A stretch of 62,751 nucleotides of DNA from an uncultured Prevotella sp. (GTDB taxonomy: Bacteria; Bacteroidota; Bacteroidia; Bacteroidales; Bacteroidaceae). The position numbers were made by a program, and so were the translations under genes. Under the pieces are notes generated by a model. That model was not told the DNA's origin and searched no databases. It worked only from the letters and a program-made list of their open reading frames with translations. The stretch spans positions 1 through 62,751 of the forward strand of contig CAMOGW010000014.1 in NCBI GenBank assembly GCA_946614435.1, written 5' to 3'. Of this stretch, positions 41,614-52,100 are shown in pieces (position 1 is the first letter of the stretch; the number at the start of each line of letters is the position of its first letter).

Positions 41614-43620
41614 TTACTTTCTGAACTTCACCGAACGAACGTTGCGCCCAGTCTTCCATGTGACCACGTAGATGCCCGACGGCTGACTGGCCATAGAGCA
41701 ACCCTCACTGGCTTCAAACGTCGCCACGAGCCTGCCACCCACGGTAAACACACTGACGGGGAACGAGAGTGCCTCGGGTGTGGCCGAACCGAAGTGCAGC
41801 CACTGGCGCTGTGGGTCGTAAGCCAGCGCATACTCATCAGGCTCAGGATGCTCAATGCCCAACACCGCGTCGGGCAGCGGTCCGTTAGCGACGATGCGCC
41901 ACAGACGGTTGGTACTCGACCCATTGCGCGAGTCGCTGGTATAGCTGAGTATAGCGGTATTGTCGTCGCTTCGACCGCCCTCCAGATTGGCCACATGCTG
42001 CGAATAGACGTTTTCCAGGTTGTAGTAGCCGTCGGTGCCCTGGGGCAGGAGGTTCCACAGCTGTCGGCTGTCGTCCTCGTCGGGGGTCACTACGTTCAGG
42101 TGGGCTCCCACGTTCACCGCAGGCCCTACGCTGCCCGTTGTGGGATCGTTGAGAGCCAGTTCACAGGCGCGATTTACTATCTGGAAATGAGCCCCCACGG
42201 GCCTGATCATCCAGTCCTCGCTCTCACGGGTCCTACTGTCCGCAAACTGCACCACTGCCGTGCCGTTGACATCCATTGCCTTCGAGGTCTTCACGTTCAC
42301 AATGTGATAGTAGTAGTCGCCCGGCACGAAAGGCGGTGTGGGCTCCAGCGGCTTCTTACTATAGAAAGCCTGTTCCAGATAAGCGCAGCGCTCGGTGATG
42401 AAGTCTTTCAAATCGGCCACATATTGATCGTAGGAGGAGTAGAGCACCGTCTCATGATACATTCGGGTGCTGATGCCCCAGCGCTGGTAATTCAGCTGCT
42501 GCGACTGACTGAGCAAGTTCTGCAGACTGTCAACCTTTTGCAGCATGTAGCTCACCAGTCCGGCATCCACAAGTTCCTTGAAGCGATGATAGACGCGCTT
42601 CTGGAACCAAGGGTCTTCCCACATGCGACGAACCCACTCGCGCGAGCCCGAGTAGGCAATATCCACCATGAGCGAGTGGACTGAACTGCTCAATCCCTGC
42701 TCACGGCTCACACGGTAGTCGTTGTTGTAGGCGATGTCGTAGTCCCAGAGGGGGCCCCAGTAGAATCGGGGGTTGGCCTGATCCTTGTAGAAGTAGGTGC
42801 TGTAGAAGCCGTCGATGTTGGCACTCACCTCGGTACAGAGGTACCAGTCGATGAGCGAGAGGGTATCAACATAGGCGCGATAGCCCTTGAGCGAGTCGGT
42901 GAAATTGGCATCGGACAGTGCACGCTCGAAGGCATTTACCTGATTCTTAATAAAGATGGTCTGCCGCTCCACAATCTCCTCATCCTCAGGATAATGTATT
43001 CGAACGGGGGCGTTGTAGGTTGCAGTACTGAACCAGTTGCCATCACGGAAGCCATCCACCTCAAGGAGGTAGCCGCCCGTAATGTTATCGTCGGCTCCCA
43101 AGGGGTAGTTCTGCTCAGTGATGTTCACCCGGTGAGCACGCACGTCAATCTGATCGCTAATCTGATAAGTTCCGATGTAACTGTTGTTCAACACCACATC
43201 TACGAACTTGGCGGCAGGGTTGAACTTGAGCGAAGTAAACTCGCCCAAAGCAAAGGTCACGGCATTGCGCATCATGGTCTTGTCGGCAGCATTGGCCAGC
43301 AAGGTCCACTTCTTGGCTTTCGCATAGCCTGTGCCCAAGAACTTCTCCTTGTTGAGAAACTTAATCTTATAGGGTTTCTTCGCCATATTCCAGGTGGAAT
43401 TGCCGCGTCCGCGAATGCTCACGGAATCGTAGTCGGTGACCTGTCCGTCCTCATTCACATAGTGCATTCGGCAGTACTTATAGACCTCTTTGCTGGTAAT
43501 ACCATAGCCATCGAACGTCTCGATGTAGATAGTGGGCAGGTCGGTCTGCTGCACATATTGTGCCACTGCGGTAGTTGCCAACGTCAGTCCTACAAGCAGT
43601 AAAAAAACAAGTTTCTTCAT
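41614..43620 (-). CDS. Secreted CotH-kinase-like protein with lectin-like domain and sorting tail
   Basis: 668 residues from the ATG at 43618-43620; the longer frame starts with TTG and overlaps the -7 element TAATTTTG (minus, 43642-43649). Signal peptide (LVFLLLVGLTLATTAVAQ). The CotH domain spans about 25-400: IRGRGNSTWNMAKKPYKIKF, ANAADKTMMRNAVTFALG and RFYWGPLWDYDIAYNNDY. A ricin-type beta-trefoil-like part follows (ARNKAM-like DVNGTAVVQF, then LNLLPQ-type QLWNLLPQGTDGYYNL). It ends VFTVGGRLVATFE...KFRK. CotH proteins are atypical protein kinases in spore formers; the substrate of Bacteroidota forms is not known. Confidence 0.88.
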   Translation of the reverse strand: MKKLVFLLLVGLTLATTAVAQYVQQTDLPTIYIETFDGYGITSKEVYKYCRMHYVNEDGQVTDYDSVSIRGRGNSTWNMAKKPYKIKFLNKEKFLGTGYAKAKKWTLLANAADKTMMRNAVTFALGEFTSLKFNPAAKFVDVVLNNSYIGTYQISDQIDVRAHRVNITEQNYPLGADDNITGGYLLEVDGFRDGNWFSTATYNAPVRIHYPEDEEIVERQTIFIKNQVNAFERALSDANFTDSLKGYRAYVDTLSLIDWYLCTEVSANIDGFYSTYFYKDQANPRFYWGPLWDYDIAYNNDYRVSREQGLSSSVHSLMVDIAYSGSREWVRRMWEDPWFQKRVYHRFKELVDAGLVSYMLQKVDSLQNLLSQSQQLNYQRWGISTRMYHETVLYSSYDQYVADLKDFITERCAYLEQAFYSKKPLEPTPPFVPGDYYYHIVNVKTSKAMDVNGTAVVQFADSRTRESEDWMIRPVGAHFQIVNRACELALNDPTTGSVGPAVNVGAHLNVVTPDEDDSRQLWNLLPQGTDGYYNLENVYSQHVANLEGGRSDDNTAILSYTSDSRNGSSTNRLWRIVANGPLPDAVLGIEHPEPDEYALAYDPQRQWLHFGSATPEALSFPVSVFTVGGRLVATFEASEGCSMASQPSGIYVVTWKTGRNVRSVKFRK

Positions 43621-43641
43621 GACAAAATCGCATTTATGGGG

Positions 43642-43649
43642 CAAAATTA
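43642..43649 (-). promoter_or_regulatory. -7 element of the CotH-like gene
   Basis: TAATTTTG on the minus strand, 21 bases before the start codon. It is divergent to the GH27 promoter. Confidence 0.6.
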
Positions 43650-43692
43650 CGAAAAAAAGTTTTGTTTTCTTGTCATTCTTCTTACTTTTTTA

Positions 43693-43700
43693 TAACTTTG
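43693..43700 (+). promoter_or_regulatory. -7 element of the GH27 gene
   Basis: TAACTTTG, 40 bases before the start codon, with a partial -33 CTTG 20 bases upstream. Confidence 0.65.
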
Positions 43701-43740
43701 CGCATAGTTTTTAACTATAAATCAACACTTTACAAAAAAG

Positions 43741-46236
43741 ATGAAGAAGATTTTCCTGTCAATCATTGCCATGCTGACCATGATGCCGAACGCCTCGGCA
43801 CAAGATGCCGACATGGCCACCTTCCGCACCTGGGCCACCACACCGCCTATGGGCTGGAACTCATGGGACTGCTACTATTCGAGCGTGACCGAGAAAGAAG
43901 TTGTGCAGAACGCGCGCTATCTGGTGGATAACGACCTTGTACGCCACGGATGGGAGTATGTGGTAGTTGACATTCGCTGGTACTGCAACCACCCCTCATT
44001 AGGTGCTGGCAACTACAACCAAAATGGAACACAGGGCTACGTGCTTGACGAGTACGGACGCTATCTGCCCTCCCCCACTCGTTTCCCCTCTTGCATGAAG
44101 GATGGTAAGAACATCGGCTTCAAGGCACTGGCCGACAGCATTCACAAGATGGGACTGAAGTTCGGCATACACATCATGCGTGGCGTGCCGAAGAACGTGG
44201 TGAACAGCAGCTACAAACTGAAAGGCAGCGAAGGCACGGCCTGGAGCCAGGTCTATAATGGCACTACCTCGCCCTGCACGTGGCTCAAGGACAATCTGCT
44301 CGTGAGGAACAATGAGGCCGGACAGGCTTACTATAACAGCATCATGGACCTCTATGCCGAATGGGGCGTTGACTTCCTGAAGATTGACGACCTCTCACGC
44401 CCGTTCTATACCGACGAAATTCACATGATTCGCAAGGCCATCGACCAGACGGGCCGCCCCATTGTGCTCTCCCTCTCACCCGGAAAGACGCAGTATCAGT
44501 ATGCCGACGAGTGCTTGGAGAATGCCAACATGTGGCGCATGATGGACGATCTGTGGGACACATGGAGCGCCGTCGATGCGGTGTTTAACGAGGCTCACGC
44601 ATGGGAGAACGTCACCCGTCCGGGCAACTATGCCGACTGCGACATGCTGCCCCTCGGACAGATTGCCATGACGATTGGCGATACCGGCTACACCGCTGCC
44701 GACAAGGGCCGCTGGACGAACCTCACGCAGAACGAACAGCTCACGATGATGACACTCTGGGGCATCTGCCACTCGCCCCTCTTCTTCGGAGGAGAGATGA
44801 CCAAGAACGATGCGTTCACCCTCTCACTGCTCAACAACGAAGAATATCACCAAATGCACAAGTATGGCACGGAGGCCCATCAGGTGCTCAACGACGAAGA
44901 CCTGGGTCACGTAGTATGGACATCGTCAGACCCTGCCACGGGTAATCGTTACCTTGCCTTATTCCAGCGCGACAACACCCGATGGATTGTAGGACAGAAG
45001 GCGCTCTACAAGTCGGAAGTCGTGGCCTATACTACCGACGGTCATGCCGTCAATGTAGATATTGAATGGCCCGAAGGCTCGAAGACACTGGTGCTTGTGG
45101 TTGATGACGGCGGCGACAACTTCAATTACGATCACGGCGACTGGATTAACCCCACGCTGGTGCTGCGCGACGGCACCGAAGTGGCACTCACCGGAACTTA
45201 TAAGACCCGTCAGTACACCAACAGTTACTTCAACCGCGTGTATGAGAACAAGAACGTGGACAACGGCGGCAAGATGAAGGTCATGGGCGTGACCTACGAC
45301 CGTGGTTTCTCTACCGATGCCAATGCCGCTATCTTTTTCCAGATACCCGACGACATGGATGTGGTGCGCTTCAAGGCTATGGCCGCTGCCGATGATTCGG
45401 GCATAGGACAGACAGGGGCTACCACCTCTATCCGCTTCATGGTGTTCGACCAGAACCCATTGGCCAACGAGCAGGATGACTATGCCGCCCGTTCGGGACT
45501 TATCTCACGCACAGGCACAAAGTCGAAGGAACTGGAGGCCGACATCACAGGTGCCAAGCAACTGAAGATCTTCGTGAGCAACTGGGGCGACGGTTTTGCC
45601 TACGACCGTGCCAATCTCATCAATCCCGTGCTCATAGATGCCGAGGGTAACGAGACCTCGCTCACCACGCTCACCGCCTCGTCGTACTCCTCTGAATGGG
45701 GAACGCTCCACATCAACAAGAACGTAGAGAACGGCACGCTGCGCGTTGACGGGAAGAGCTACACCACAGGTCTGGGCATGAACGCTCAGTGTACCCTCGT
45801 TTACGACCTGCCCGAGGGCCACAGCTACACCAAGTTCCGGGCCCTCTGCGGCTATGACAGCAGCTGCGACACCGACAACACCAGCTCTACAGGCACCACG
45901 ATGGAGTTCCTCATCTATGCCGTCGGACAAAATCAGGACTTCGAGGTGGACCTCACCCAGTTCGGCTATCGTGCCGACGAGGCCGTCCCCGTCTATGACA
46001 TCTGGGGCTTGAAGTCGGTCGGCACAGCCACGGGCAGTCTCCGCGCCACCGTCCCCAGCCACGGTGTCAAGCTCTTCCGTCTGGGTGACAACGAGCCTTC
46101 AGGCATCGAGAACGTCAAGAGCGCTACGACTCGTCCTGCAGCCACTCTTCAGTGCTTTGACTTGCAAGGCCGTCCCGTAGCTGTTCCCTCCAAGGGCATC
46201 TACATTCAGAACGGAAAGAAATACGTGAGGGAGTAA
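43741..46236 (+). CDS. GH27 alpha-galactosidase with NPCBM-type domains and sorting tail
   Basis: 831 residues. The signal peptide ends NASAQ near residue 21. The GH27 barrel follows: TTPPMGWNSWDCYYSSVTE near 34, DFLKIDDLS with the probable nucleophile Asp216 and WRMMDDLWD with the probable acid/base at Asp269-270. Two NPCBM-like modules come after (GVTYDRGFSTDANAAIFFQI near 520, and GKSYTTGLGMNAQCTLVYDL near 675), which bind galactose-type glycans. The tail is CFDLQGRPVAVPSKGIYIQNGKK, as in other secreted proteins here. It should release terminal alpha-galactose (or N-acetylgalactosamine) from plant or host glycans. No SusCD pair is adjacent; the nearest is at 54.5 kb. Confidence 0.93.
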   Translation: MKKIFLSIIAMLTMMPNASAQDADMATFRTWATTPPMGWNSWDCYYSSVTEKEVVQNARYLVDNDLVRHGWEYVVVDIRWYCNHPSLGAGNYNQNGTQGYVLDEYGRYLPSPTRFPSCMKDGKNIGFKALADSIHKMGLKFGIHIMRGVPKNVVNSSYKLKGSEGTAWSQVYNGTTSPCTWLKDNLLVRNNEAGQAYYNSIMDLYAEWGVDFLKIDDLSRPFYTDEIHMIRKAIDQTGRPIVLSLSPGKTQYQYADECLENANMWRMMDDLWDTWSAVDAVFNEAHAWENVTRPGNYADCDMLPLGQIAMTIGDTGYTAADKGRWTNLTQNEQLTMMTLWGICHSPLFFGGEMTKNDAFTLSLLNNEEYHQMHKYGTEAHQVLNDEDLGHVVWTSSDPATGNRYLALFQRDNTRWIVGQKALYKSEVVAYTTDGHAVNVDIEWPEGSKTLVLVVDDGGDNFNYDHGDWINPTLVLRDGTEVALTGTYKTRQYTNSYFNRVYENKNVDNGGKMKVMGVTYDRGFSTDANAAIFFQIPDDMDVVRFKAMAAADDSGIGQTGATTSIRFMVFDQNPLANEQDDYAARSGLISRTGTKSKELEADITGAKQLKIFVSNWGDGFAYDRANLINPVLIDAEGNETSLTTLTASSYSSEWGTLHINKNVENGTLRVDGKSYTTGLGMNAQCTLVYDLPEGHSYTKFRALCGYDSSCDTDNTSSTGTTMEFLIYAVGQNQDFEVDLTQFGYRADEAVPVYDIWGLKSVGTATGSLRATVPSHGVKLFRLGDNEPSGIENVKSATTRPAATLQCFDLQGRPVAVPSKGIYIQNGKKYVRE

Positions 46237-46278
46237 AGTCTCCCCCACGCATTTTCCTTCAACACGGAACGACAAAAA

Positions 46279-46445
46279 GTCACATACCAGTTATAACGTC
46301 TCTGATAGCCATATCCGTTTGACTGCAATGTGAGCACCGCTTCTATTTGCCCCCACCATCCATACGTCATCGTATCGAACCCGTAGGCAAAGTAGTTGTC
46401 GTAGCCCGTATAGGTATGGTCTTCGCTGAAGGTCAGCAGCGCCAT
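46279..46445 (-). pseudogene. Partial duplicate of the small secreted protein gene
   Basis: Bases 46279-46439 repeat 46923-47083 over 161 bases with no gaps and 11 mismatches by eye, nearly all in the first half. The copy encodes the middle part (ALLTFSEDHTYTGYDNYFAYG) without signal peptide or C-terminus. It converges with, and on the minus strand runs into, the end of the GH27 gene. It is a gene fragment left by duplication or recombination. Confidence 0.85.
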
Positions 46446-46660
46446 AATTTGCTCATACCTTTACGATGGCTAAAAGAATTCGCTATACTGTTTAATAGAA
46501 TCACACAACAACTCTTTTAGGTTATAACAGAACTTTTGGAAAAGAAATCTTTTCCATACGGTGGTCATTTAATCCATGCCTTTTATGCTTTATTGGCGAA
46601 AAAATCTCATTCTGTGGATATAGACCGCCACCACATGCACAGCATAACTATATGAATCAC
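46446..46660. other. A/T-rich spacer, nothing recognised
   Basis: Between the gene fragment and the intact secreted gene. A plus-strand frame is open from about 46490 to 46683 but has no start codon near its beginning and no resemblance to a known family. Confidence 0.3.
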
Positions 46661-47302
46661 TCATTGTCCAACGATCACTTTGTATGACAGGACAGAATTG
46701 CTGGCAGCTACATATTTCTGAACATAAGTCTGGCCTGCTTTCAGTCCCACAAGCTGATTGTTCTCAATTGCAACCACCACCCCGTCGGCGAACGTGAAGG
46801 AGTCACCTTCTCCACATCCCAATCTTCCGCCCACTTGCACCCTCAGCGGTTCCTGTTGCACCTTGAAGTAAGTGAACGGCCCCATCATCGTCATGACCCC
46901 TAGAGCATTCCCCGTCAGTTCCGTCACATACCAGTTATACCGTCGCTGATAGCCATAGCCATTCGACTGCAAAGTGAGCATCGCTCCTATCTGTCCCCAC
47001 CATCCATACGTCATCGTATCGAATCCGTAGGCAAAGTAGTTGTCGTAGCCCGTATAGGTATGGTCTTCGCTGAAGGTCAGCAGTTCATAATATCCCTGCT
47101 CTTGTTTTCCCCAGAGCCATGCCCCCGTTAGGGATGCTTCCCCCTCCTGTTCTTCTTTATTAATAAAGGTCACGCTGTCAATCCGAGACAGATGCACATC
47201 CTGCACGCCCCCATCTCTGTAGTGTATCCTCATCGCATTTTGTGCCAGCAAGGCCGTACTACAGAACAGCAGCGAAAGAATCAAGCCAAGTTTCATTTTC
47301 AT
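46661..47302 (-). CDS. Small secreted protein, lipocalin-like (213 aa)
   Basis: Signal peptide (LGLILSLLFCSTALLAQ). The N-terminal 35 residues of the mature protein are IHYRDGGVQDVHLSRIDSVTF, a short module common at the start of Bacteroidota secreted proteins. A lipocalin-like barrel follows (SLTGAWLWGKQEQGYYELL, GYGYQRRYNWYVTEL). The last part has GVVVAIENNQLVGLKAGQTY, similar to a Big_2 Ig-like repeat. Function unknown. The -7 element TAACTTTG lies on the minus strand at 47379-47386, giving a 5' leader of about 70 bases. A 161-base part of the gene is duplicated downstream. Confidence 0.8.
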   Translation of the reverse strand: MKMKLGLILSLLFCSTALLAQNAMRIHYRDGGVQDVHLSRIDSVTFINKEEQEGEASLTGAWLWGKQEQGYYELLTFSEDHTYTGYDNYFAYGFDTMTYGWWGQIGAMLTLQSNGYGYQRRYNWYVTELTGNALGVMTMMGPFTYFKVQQEPLRVQVGGRLGCGEGDSFTFADGVVVAIENNQLVGLKAGQTYVQKYVAASNSVLSYKVIVGQ

Positions 47303-47378
47303 ACCTTCAACCAGTTTCCTACGTTTAACAATAACCTTTCAGTAGCGTAATTAGAATCTAAGAGTTCGTTATTTTTTG

Positions 47379-47386
47379 CAAAGTTA
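47379..47386 (-). promoter_or_regulatory. -7 element of the 213-aa secreted protein gene
   Basis: TAACTTTG on the minus strand. The stretch 47303-47700 otherwise holds only the palindrome at 47560-47619. Confidence 0.6.
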
Positions 47387-47559
47387 CGAAAAAACGAGTA
47401 CAATGCGAAAGAAAATCGGGTTTTTCTTTCGCATTGTCAAGTGAGTAACTTCAACTCTGGAATTTCAAGTAGAGTCATAGATGGTGAAGGGAAAGATGCC
47501 CCCAAGACGAGGGGGAGAAGTGTCTCAATTTGCGGGGTGATTTAGGCCGTTTCAGAATA

Positions 47560-47619
47560 AGCAGCTACAGCGGATTACATAATCGGCTATAGCGGACTAT
47601 ATAATCCGCTATAGCTGCT
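47560..47619. repeat. Palindromic repeat after the RND operon
   Basis: AGCAGCTACAGCGGATTA (47560-47577) and TAATCCGCTATAGCTGCT (47602-47619) are complements with one mismatch. Between them CGGCTATAGCGGACTATA repeats the arm again. It lies about 80 bases after the TolC stop codon of the RND operon. Confidence 0.88.
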
Positions 47620-47700
47620 TATACTCAGTCAGCCTAAATGAGCCCGAAATATAAGATGAAAGGCACCGAAGAATGGGCTGTATTTCACCATGAAATCAGG

Positions 47701-49119
47701 CTATTCGCCAATGCTCTGCTGATAATCCAAGAGACGGTTGTGATAGTTGGCCTGGGCATCGGTGCGCTTGTCAAGGGCCTGCTGATAGAGGAGCTGGGCC
47801 TGAAGGAGGTCGCTCATCGTACAGGTGCCGGCCTTATAGAAGTTGCGGTTCAGCCGAAGGTTCTCCTCGGCCTGTTCCACGCCCTGAAGAGCCAACTGAG
47901 TCTGCTGCCAGGCCTCCTGCACATCGTTCCAGGCTTTCTGCATGCGGATGTGGAGGAGGACTGAGGTGTCGTCGAGCTGCTCCTCGGCCTTGCGCTGCTC
48001 TATCTTGCGGCGCTTAATGGCATGCGCCCCACCCCACCAGTCGCTCAGCGGCACACTGACGGTGGCGAAGATCATGCCGAAGGAATGGTTCTGCTTGCCC
48101 CGCGAAGCATCGAAGAACGACTTGTCGAGCAGATTATGATAGTTGTAGCCTGCCCCCACGCCCAGTGCAGGCAGGTTCTTGCCCACTTCCATCCTGCGCT
48201 GCAGGCGAGTGGCCTCAACCTGTTTCTCCAACAGCTTGTATTCGGGCAGTGAGCTGAGCGTGCCTTCTGAAGGCGAAGGCATGAGGACAGTATCGTCCGA
48301 AGGGGGAGCGAGCGTGAAAAGCGTGTCGGACAGGCCGCAGTGATGCGCCAGGGTGAGCTTCAGGATAGAGATGGCGTTCTGGAGTGTCAGTTTTTGGCTC
48401 TGCACGTCGTTCTGCCGCAACTGCACTTGCAGCAGGTCGTTGCGCATGGCCACGCCAGCCTTCACGGCAGCGCTGACATCCTTGCATATATCGGCCAAGA
48501 GCCTCTCAACGGTGCATACGGTACGCATCTTTTCGTCGAGCGCGATGAGCTGCCAGTAATACTGTGTGGTGGTGCGGTTGACCTCGTTCTCAGAGAGTTT
48601 CAGTTTCAGTCGGCTCACGTCCTCACCCACCCGTGCCAGCCGGTTGCCGTTGACAATCTGTCCTCCGGCAAAGACGGGCTGCACAGCCATGAGGCTGGCA
48701 ATGGCACCGTTTTTCAGCAGCGTGAAGCTCATGGGATTGCCGATGGTCCCCAGCGAGGCCATTGTCTCTGCCGGCAATGCAGCTTGAGCCATGGTCTGTG
48801 CGTCAGCCACCACCTCGGCAGGGATGGTCTTCAGGAAGGAGGCATTCTCGGTGGCGAGGATGTCCTTGGGGTTGAGCTCCATCTCGGCCATGCCCTTATT
48901 GGTGGTGAACCACAAGCCAGTGGCTTTCACGTTGGGGAAATACTTGGTGAAAGCCTCGCGCCGCTGTTGACGGGCAGCATCGATGTCGTGACGGGCAGCA
49001 CGCAAGCTGTTGTTGTGAGCACGGGCTGAGTCGAGCATCTGCTCTAACGTGTATGCTCTTTGGGCTGTGAGATTTACGCAGCAGACGGTGCAAAGAGCGA
49101 TAGCTATGATCTTCTTCAT
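47701..49119 (-). CDS. TolC-family outer membrane protein of the RND pump
   Basis: 472 residues with a signal peptide (IIAIALCTVCCVNLTAQ) and the usual opening AYTLEQMLDSARAHNNSLRA. Two long helical hairpins follow (for example LKLSENEVNRTTTQYYWQLI and MQKAWNDVQEAWQQTQLALQ). It should form the outer membrane channel for the adaptor and RND transporter encoded upstream; the gap to the RND gene is 16 bases. It is clearly distinct in sequence from the TolC-like protein at 15.3 kb. The last gene of its operon, it is followed by a palindromic repeat. Confidence 0.92.
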   Translation of the reverse strand: MKKIIAIALCTVCCVNLTAQRAYTLEQMLDSARAHNNSLRAARHDIDAARQQRREAFTKYFPNVKATGLWFTTNKGMAEMELNPKDILATENASFLKTIPAEVVADAQTMAQAALPAETMASLGTIGNPMSFTLLKNGAIASLMAVQPVFAGGQIVNGNRLARVGEDVSRLKLKLSENEVNRTTTQYYWQLIALDEKMRTVCTVERLLADICKDVSAAVKAGVAMRNDLLQVQLRQNDVQSQKLTLQNAISILKLTLAHHCGLSDTLFTLAPPSDDTVLMPSPSEGTLSSLPEYKLLEKQVEATRLQRRMEVGKNLPALGVGAGYNYHNLLDKSFFDASRGKQNHSFGMIFATVSVPLSDWWGGAHAIKRRKIEQRKAEEQLDDTSVLLHIRMQKAWNDVQEAWQQTQLALQGVEQAEENLRLNRNFYKAGTCTMSDLLQAQLLYQQALDKRTDAQANYHNRLLDYQQSIGE

Positions 49120-49135
49120 TTTTAGCTTTTTACCT

Positions 49136-52100
49136 TTACTTCATTGAAACTTTCCAATACACCACTGGCAGCATAGTGACCACCATGATGAGCGAGCCTA
49201 TGCCTCCGGCAAAGATGGTGACGCCCACAGGCATCCAGAAACTGGACTGCGCGATGATCATGGGCACCACGCCTACAGCCGTGGTGGCAGTGGTCAGGAA
49301 GATGGGCACCATTCGGCGCTTGCCGGCATCGTAGGCAGCCTGGCGCACGGCTTCATTATAGGCCGTGCGATCTACCGTCCAGTCGCCATGCTCTGCAATA
49401 TATGCCTTCATCAGGTCGTTGGCATGCTCAAAGATAAGAATCTCATTGCGCATGATCATGCCCATGAGGGTGATGACACCCATGATGGAGGTGAGGCCGA
49501 GCGTGCGCCCCATGAGCCCAAGCCCCAAGAGTGTGCCGGGAATCATCAGGCCGAGGGCAGCGATGCAAACGGTGGTGATGCCGAACTTCTTGAAGTTGAA
49601 CAGCAGGAAGAAGAAGATGATGACGATGGCGATGGCCACACCAGCAAATATCTGCGGTATCGACTCAGAATTGTACTCTATCTCGCCTCCCACCTCAGCA
49701 CGCACGCCCTCGGGCAGCCGGATATCGTGCTTCATGATGTTGGCAATACGACTTTCCACGGGGGCGGCATAGACACCTTGGGCAAACTGAGCCGTGACGG
49801 TGATGCAGCGCTCGCCTCCCCTGTGCATGATGCGACTCTCACTCCAGCGCGGTGCTACGGCTGCAAACTGACGGAGGGGCACGGTGGTGTTGGCACTGCC
49901 AGCCTGCGGCAACGCTGCCTGAAGCATGCCTGCCGGAGTGGCTATGCCCAGATCGGCAATGGAAGAGAAGCACATGTCGGTAGTGTCTTTCACCACAATC
50001 GGCACTTCATAGGAGCCCAGGCCCGGACGGTTGTCGCCCAACTGCTGACTCTCCCACACCTGTCCTACGCGCAGGGTGCCGGTGGCACTGCCGAGGGCGA
50101 GCGCCGCCGACGTGCGCGTGATGCCCAACCGGGCGGAGGCCACGGGGTCGAGCTGAACACTGACAAGGGGATAGGGCTGCAGGAAATCGGTGTGTACCCA
50201 CTCCAGCTCGGGCATTTCGCGCATGCGTTCCATGAGGCGCTCTGCCACCACATGCAGCGAGTCGAGATCGTCGCCATAGAAACGATACTCCAGTTCGGGC
50301 ACTTCCAGATAGTCGAGCCGCTTGAACCGCACGTATGCCTCGGGGAAAGCCTCACTCCACTCCGGCTGATACTTGGCGAGGAGCTGGAGCGTGGCCTGAT
50401 CAGAACGGGTGTTGACGATGAACTGTGCATAGTTCTTGCCTGCCATCTGCGGCGCATAGCACGTCATGAAACGGGGCGAAGAGCAGCCTATGAAGCTGGT
50501 GACGCACTCCACTTGCTCGTCGGCCTGGAGCACGCGTCGCAGCGAGTCGGCTATGACCCGTGTGTCGCGCAGGCCCTTGCCCTCGGGCAGGAATATCTCA
50601 ACGGCAAACTGGCTGCGGTCGGCAAAGGGGAACTGGCGTATCTTGAGCGAAGGCACGATGAGACAGGACAACAGCACTATGCCGATGCCGCCCATGATGG
50701 TGAGCCAAGGCCGGCGGAAGGTGAAAGCCAGCACCCGATCGTAGGTGGACTGCACCCAGCGCGTGATGACATTCTGGCTGCCCTGCGACTGCGTGCTGCC
50801 AGTGGGCGAGCCACCGTCGGCGACTACTTTCTCAGGCTTGATGATGAGTACCTCGAGCAGCGGAATGACCGTCACGGCCAGGAAGAGCGACACCATGAGA
50901 TTGATGGTGATGGTGACGGGGAAGTCTTTCAAGGCATCGCGGAAAGCGCCCGACATAGTGAACAGCAGCGGATAGAAGATGACGCAGATGCAGAGCGTGG
51001 CCAGCATCATCGGCATGAAATACTGACGGGCCGAATCAATGGCGGCACGGCGCGGCTCGTAGCCTTTGGCCAGATACTCCAAATAGCCGTCGATGACCAC
51101 GATGGAGTTATCGACCACCATGCCGAGCACCACGATGAGGGCGGCCAGTGTCACGATGTTGAGCTCGATGCCCATCATATACATGATGCCCACGGAGATG
51201 AACGTGCTGAGCGGAATGGTGATGGCGGCCACGATGGCCGAGCGAAGCGGAAACAGCACCATCATGACAAGAATGATGATGAACATGGAGATGAGCAAGT
51301 CGCGCAGGAAGTCGGACACGCTCTTGCCCACCACCTTCGGCTGATCGGCAATGCGGGTGAGGGTGACGTCGTCGGGCAGTTGGCTGGCACGAAACTCATT
51401 GAGCACGGCATCGACTTCCTTGCCATACTGCACGATGTTGTTGCCGGGTGTCATCTCCAGCGAAAGCAGCACACAGGGATGCCCGTCTTGCTCGATGTAG
51501 CTGTCGGCACTGTCGTACTCGCGCACCACACGGGCCACATCCCTCACGCGCACCACCTTGCCAGTGGCCGGGTCGCTGAAGATGATCTGACTGGCTATCT
51601 GCTCCTCGCTATGACTGGTAGCCTCGACGTGGACGGGCACCTGCTGATCGTCGTCGCTGATGCTGCCGCTCATGGTGGTGAGCCCCTGCGACTGCAGATG
51701 GCTGAACAGCGACTGCTGCCCGATGCCGTAGGCCTGCATGCGCTGCCGGTCGATATAGAGAGCTATCTGCTCCTTGCGGTCACCATAGACCCGGACATTG
51801 GCCACCGAGGGAATGCGACGCAGACGGTCGCCCAGATGGTCGGTGTAGTATTGCAGTTCACGATAGCTGCGCTCAGGACTCTCGATGGCTATGAGCAGTG
51901 CCGAGGTGTTGCCGAAGTCGTCGTTGGCCACTAAGGCCAGCACGCCGCCGGGCAGCGACTGCTTGAACAGCGACAGACCATGTTTTATCTTGCTCCACAC
52001 CTCATCCTTATTGTCCACATCATTGTTCAGGCGCACCATCACCAGACATAGTCCGTTCTGCGACGTGGTGGTGGTCTTGGCGCGGTTCACTTCCTTGAAG

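Noticed and set aside
41551..42684. 377-codon frame on the plus strand opposite the CotH-like gene
   Set aside because: No domain, unusual composition, and the minus-strand gene is well supported.
49388..51934. 848-codon open frame on the plus strand opposite the RND gene
   Set aside because: It is His/Asp/Gly-rich and without any recognisable domain, and the opposite strand has a full RND transporter. It is a shadow of a GC-rich gene.
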